From Acidimicrobiaceae bacterium (GTDB lineage Bacteria > Actinomycetota > Acidimicrobiia > Acidimicrobiales > RAAP-2), in NCBI GenBank assembly GCA_003155135.1, contig PMFN01000006.1, forward strand, positions 1 through 57,802: DNA of 57,802 nt. Reading direction: 5' to 3'. Of the stretch, positions 56,866-57,802 are shown piece by piece. Both the position numbers and the translations under genes were made by a program. Positions within the stretch are counted from its first letter, which is position 1; every line of letters begins with the position of its first letter. The notes below the pieces were generated by a model. It saw only the letters and a program-made list of their open reading frames with translations. It ran no database searches and was not told the DNA's origin.

Positions 56866-57593
56866 CGGTCGTTCCAGTCGTAGGGCCCTTCGGGCTCGTC
56901 GTCGGCGTCGCCATTGGCCACCAGGCGCAGCCCGGGGGTGTCGCGCCGGTGCGCCCCTTCGAGGTCGCTGGCCGCCTGGCGGGCGGCGGTGATGAAGGCG
57001 CCGAGCTTGTGGGGGTCTTTGCGTCCTGGCTGGGCCTCCACCCCGCTCGAGACGTCGACGCCCATGGGGTGCAGGTGGGCGATCGCCTGGGCGACGTTCT
57101 CGGCCCGCAGGCCGCCCGAGACCAACATGCGACTGGGGTCGACGACGCCCTCGGCGAGTCGCCAGTCGAACACCTCGCCCGAACCCGGGCTCGCCCCGTC
57201 GATCAGCAGCCAGTCCGCCCCGAACGAGTCGAACCGGGACACGGTGCGGTCGCCTGCGGGGAAGGCCCGGATGGTGAGCGGCACGCGCTCGGCCACCCAT
57301 CGGGTGTCCTCGGCGCTCTCGTGCCCGTGGAGCTGCACGGCGCCGAGCCCGATCTGGTTCGCCATCTCGACGACGCGTGCGGGCGCCTCGTCACGGAACA
57401 CGCCGACGGTCAGCACCTCGTGGGGCAGGCGCTTCACGATGTCGGCCACCGTCGAGACCGAGACCTGCCGCGGGGAGGGGGCGAAGATGAAGCCGACGGC
57501 ATCGGCCCCGAGCCCGACCGCCAAGAGGGCGTCCGCCTCGGAGGTGATGCCGCAGATCTTGATGAAGATCTCCCCTTCTTCGGGGCCGTTCAA
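56862..57593 (-). CDS. trpF: Phosphoribosylanthranilate isomerase
   Basis: A 243-residue TIM-barrel enzyme performing the Amadori rearrangement of phosphoribosylanthranilate. The catalytic Cys14 is in IKICGIT and the general acid Asp in [21 protein letters not shown] and [12 protein letters not shown] are also typical. About 30 hydrophilic residues at the C-terminus extend beyond the normal fold. The start is TTG at 57593, overlapping the trpC stop in TTGA. Many mycobacteria and streptomycetes lack trpF and use PriA for this step, so a separate trpF here is notable. Confidence 0.93.
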   Translation of the reverse strand: MNGPEEGEIFIKICGITSEADALLAVGLGADAVGFIFAPSPRQVSVSTVADIVKRLPHEVLTVGVFRDEAPARVVEMANQIGLGAVQLHGHESAEDTRWVAERVPLTIRAFPAGDRTVSRFDSFGADWLLIDGASPGSGEVFDWRLAEGVVDPSRMLVSGGLRAENVAQAIAHLHPMGVDVSSGVEAQPGRKDPHKLGAFITAARQAASDLEGAHRRDTPGLRLVANGDADDEPEGPYDWNDR

Positions 57594-57802
57594 CGACCCG
57601 CTCCCGCTTGTGCTCCCCGGCGGGAGGCGACCGGCGCTCCATCCAGTGCGCGCACGGCGTCGGCGGGGTCGCCGGCTCGCACGAGGTGCTCGCCGACGAG
57701 CACCGCGTCGTAGCCCACCGCCCCCAGGCGGGCTGCGTCAGCCCCGCCGGCGATCCCCGACTCGGCGACCGCGGTCACGCCCTCGGGGATCGCTGCGGCG
57801 AG
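57590..57802 (-). CDS. trpC: Indole-3-glycerol-phosphate synthase, C-terminal part (partial)
   Basis: The last 70 codons of a gene running off the window end. The segment VTAVAESGIAGGADAARLGAVGYDAVLVGEHLVRAGDP matches the C-terminal barrel strands of TrpC: the conserved ESGI motif with its Glu/Ser and the phosphate-binding VGEHLVRA. Its stop overlaps the trpF start by four bases. The order trpC-trpF-trpB-trpA on one strand identifies the operon. Confidence 0.9.
   Translation of the reverse strand, partial: LAAAIPEGVTAVAESGIAGGADAARLGAVGYDAVLVGEHLVRAGDPADAVRALDGAPVASRRGAQAGAGR

Overview
The window is a high-GC chromosomal segment from an actinobacterium (Actinomycetota). Frequent GTG and TTG starts, GTGA/TTGA stop-start overlaps, an ANTAR response regulator beside polA, and gene order matching mycobacterial chromosomes all point there. 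The mix of genes (no whiA at its usual place, an AftD-like glycosyltransferase without other arabinogalactan genes in view) suggests a deep lineage such as Acidimicrobiia, but that placement is inference. There is no sign of a plasmid, phage, integrase, insertion sequence or CRISPR array.

Layout. 0-9 kb (minus strand): tRNA-Leu(GAG), then uvrC-rapZ-yvcK-gap-pgk-tpiA-secG followed by an oligopeptide-type substrate-binding lipoprotein. This links excision repair, a carbon-metabolism regulatory pair, three consecutive glycolytic enzymes and a Sec translocon subunit. nadA (plus) separates uvrC from uvrA-uvrB-coaE (minus, 10.4-16.1 kb). 16.2-24.5 kb: a 1609-residue AftD-like membrane glycosyltransferase, an alpha/beta hydrolase, a DinB/DUF664 protein, two small proteins, and a decayed isoprenylcysteine-methyltransferase-like gene in a poorly coding stretch. 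24.7-38.9 kb: nine minus-strand envelope genes (four GT-C type glycosyltransferases, one GT4 transferase, a MOP-family flippase, two OafA-type acyltransferases, one of them with an SGNH domain, and a UDP-galactopyranose-mutase-like flavoprotein). They probably assemble and decorate a lipid-linked surface glycan. 39.0-43.0 kb: a plus-strand oligopeptide ABC transporter operon (two permeases, two ATPases) without its own binding protein.

43-57.8 kb: rpsA, polA, a PdtaR-like ANTAR regulator and a small coiled-coil protein (minus); menC (minus), tRNA-Leu(CAA) (plus) and a nitrilase-superfamily amidase (minus); a plus-strand fatty-acid synthesis operon fabD-fabG-acpP-fabF; and a minus-strand tryptophan operon trpC(partial)-trpF-trpB-trpA ending in a hotdog thioesterase.

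Most notable observations: the malonyl transferase FabD carries a C-terminal domain that looks like a biotin-carboxyl-carrier domain without a modifiable lysine; the envelope block sits between coaE and rpsA, which are adjacent in mycobacteria; whiA is missing between yvcK and gap; and uvrA and uvrB share what looks like the same leaderless promoter-start arrangement.
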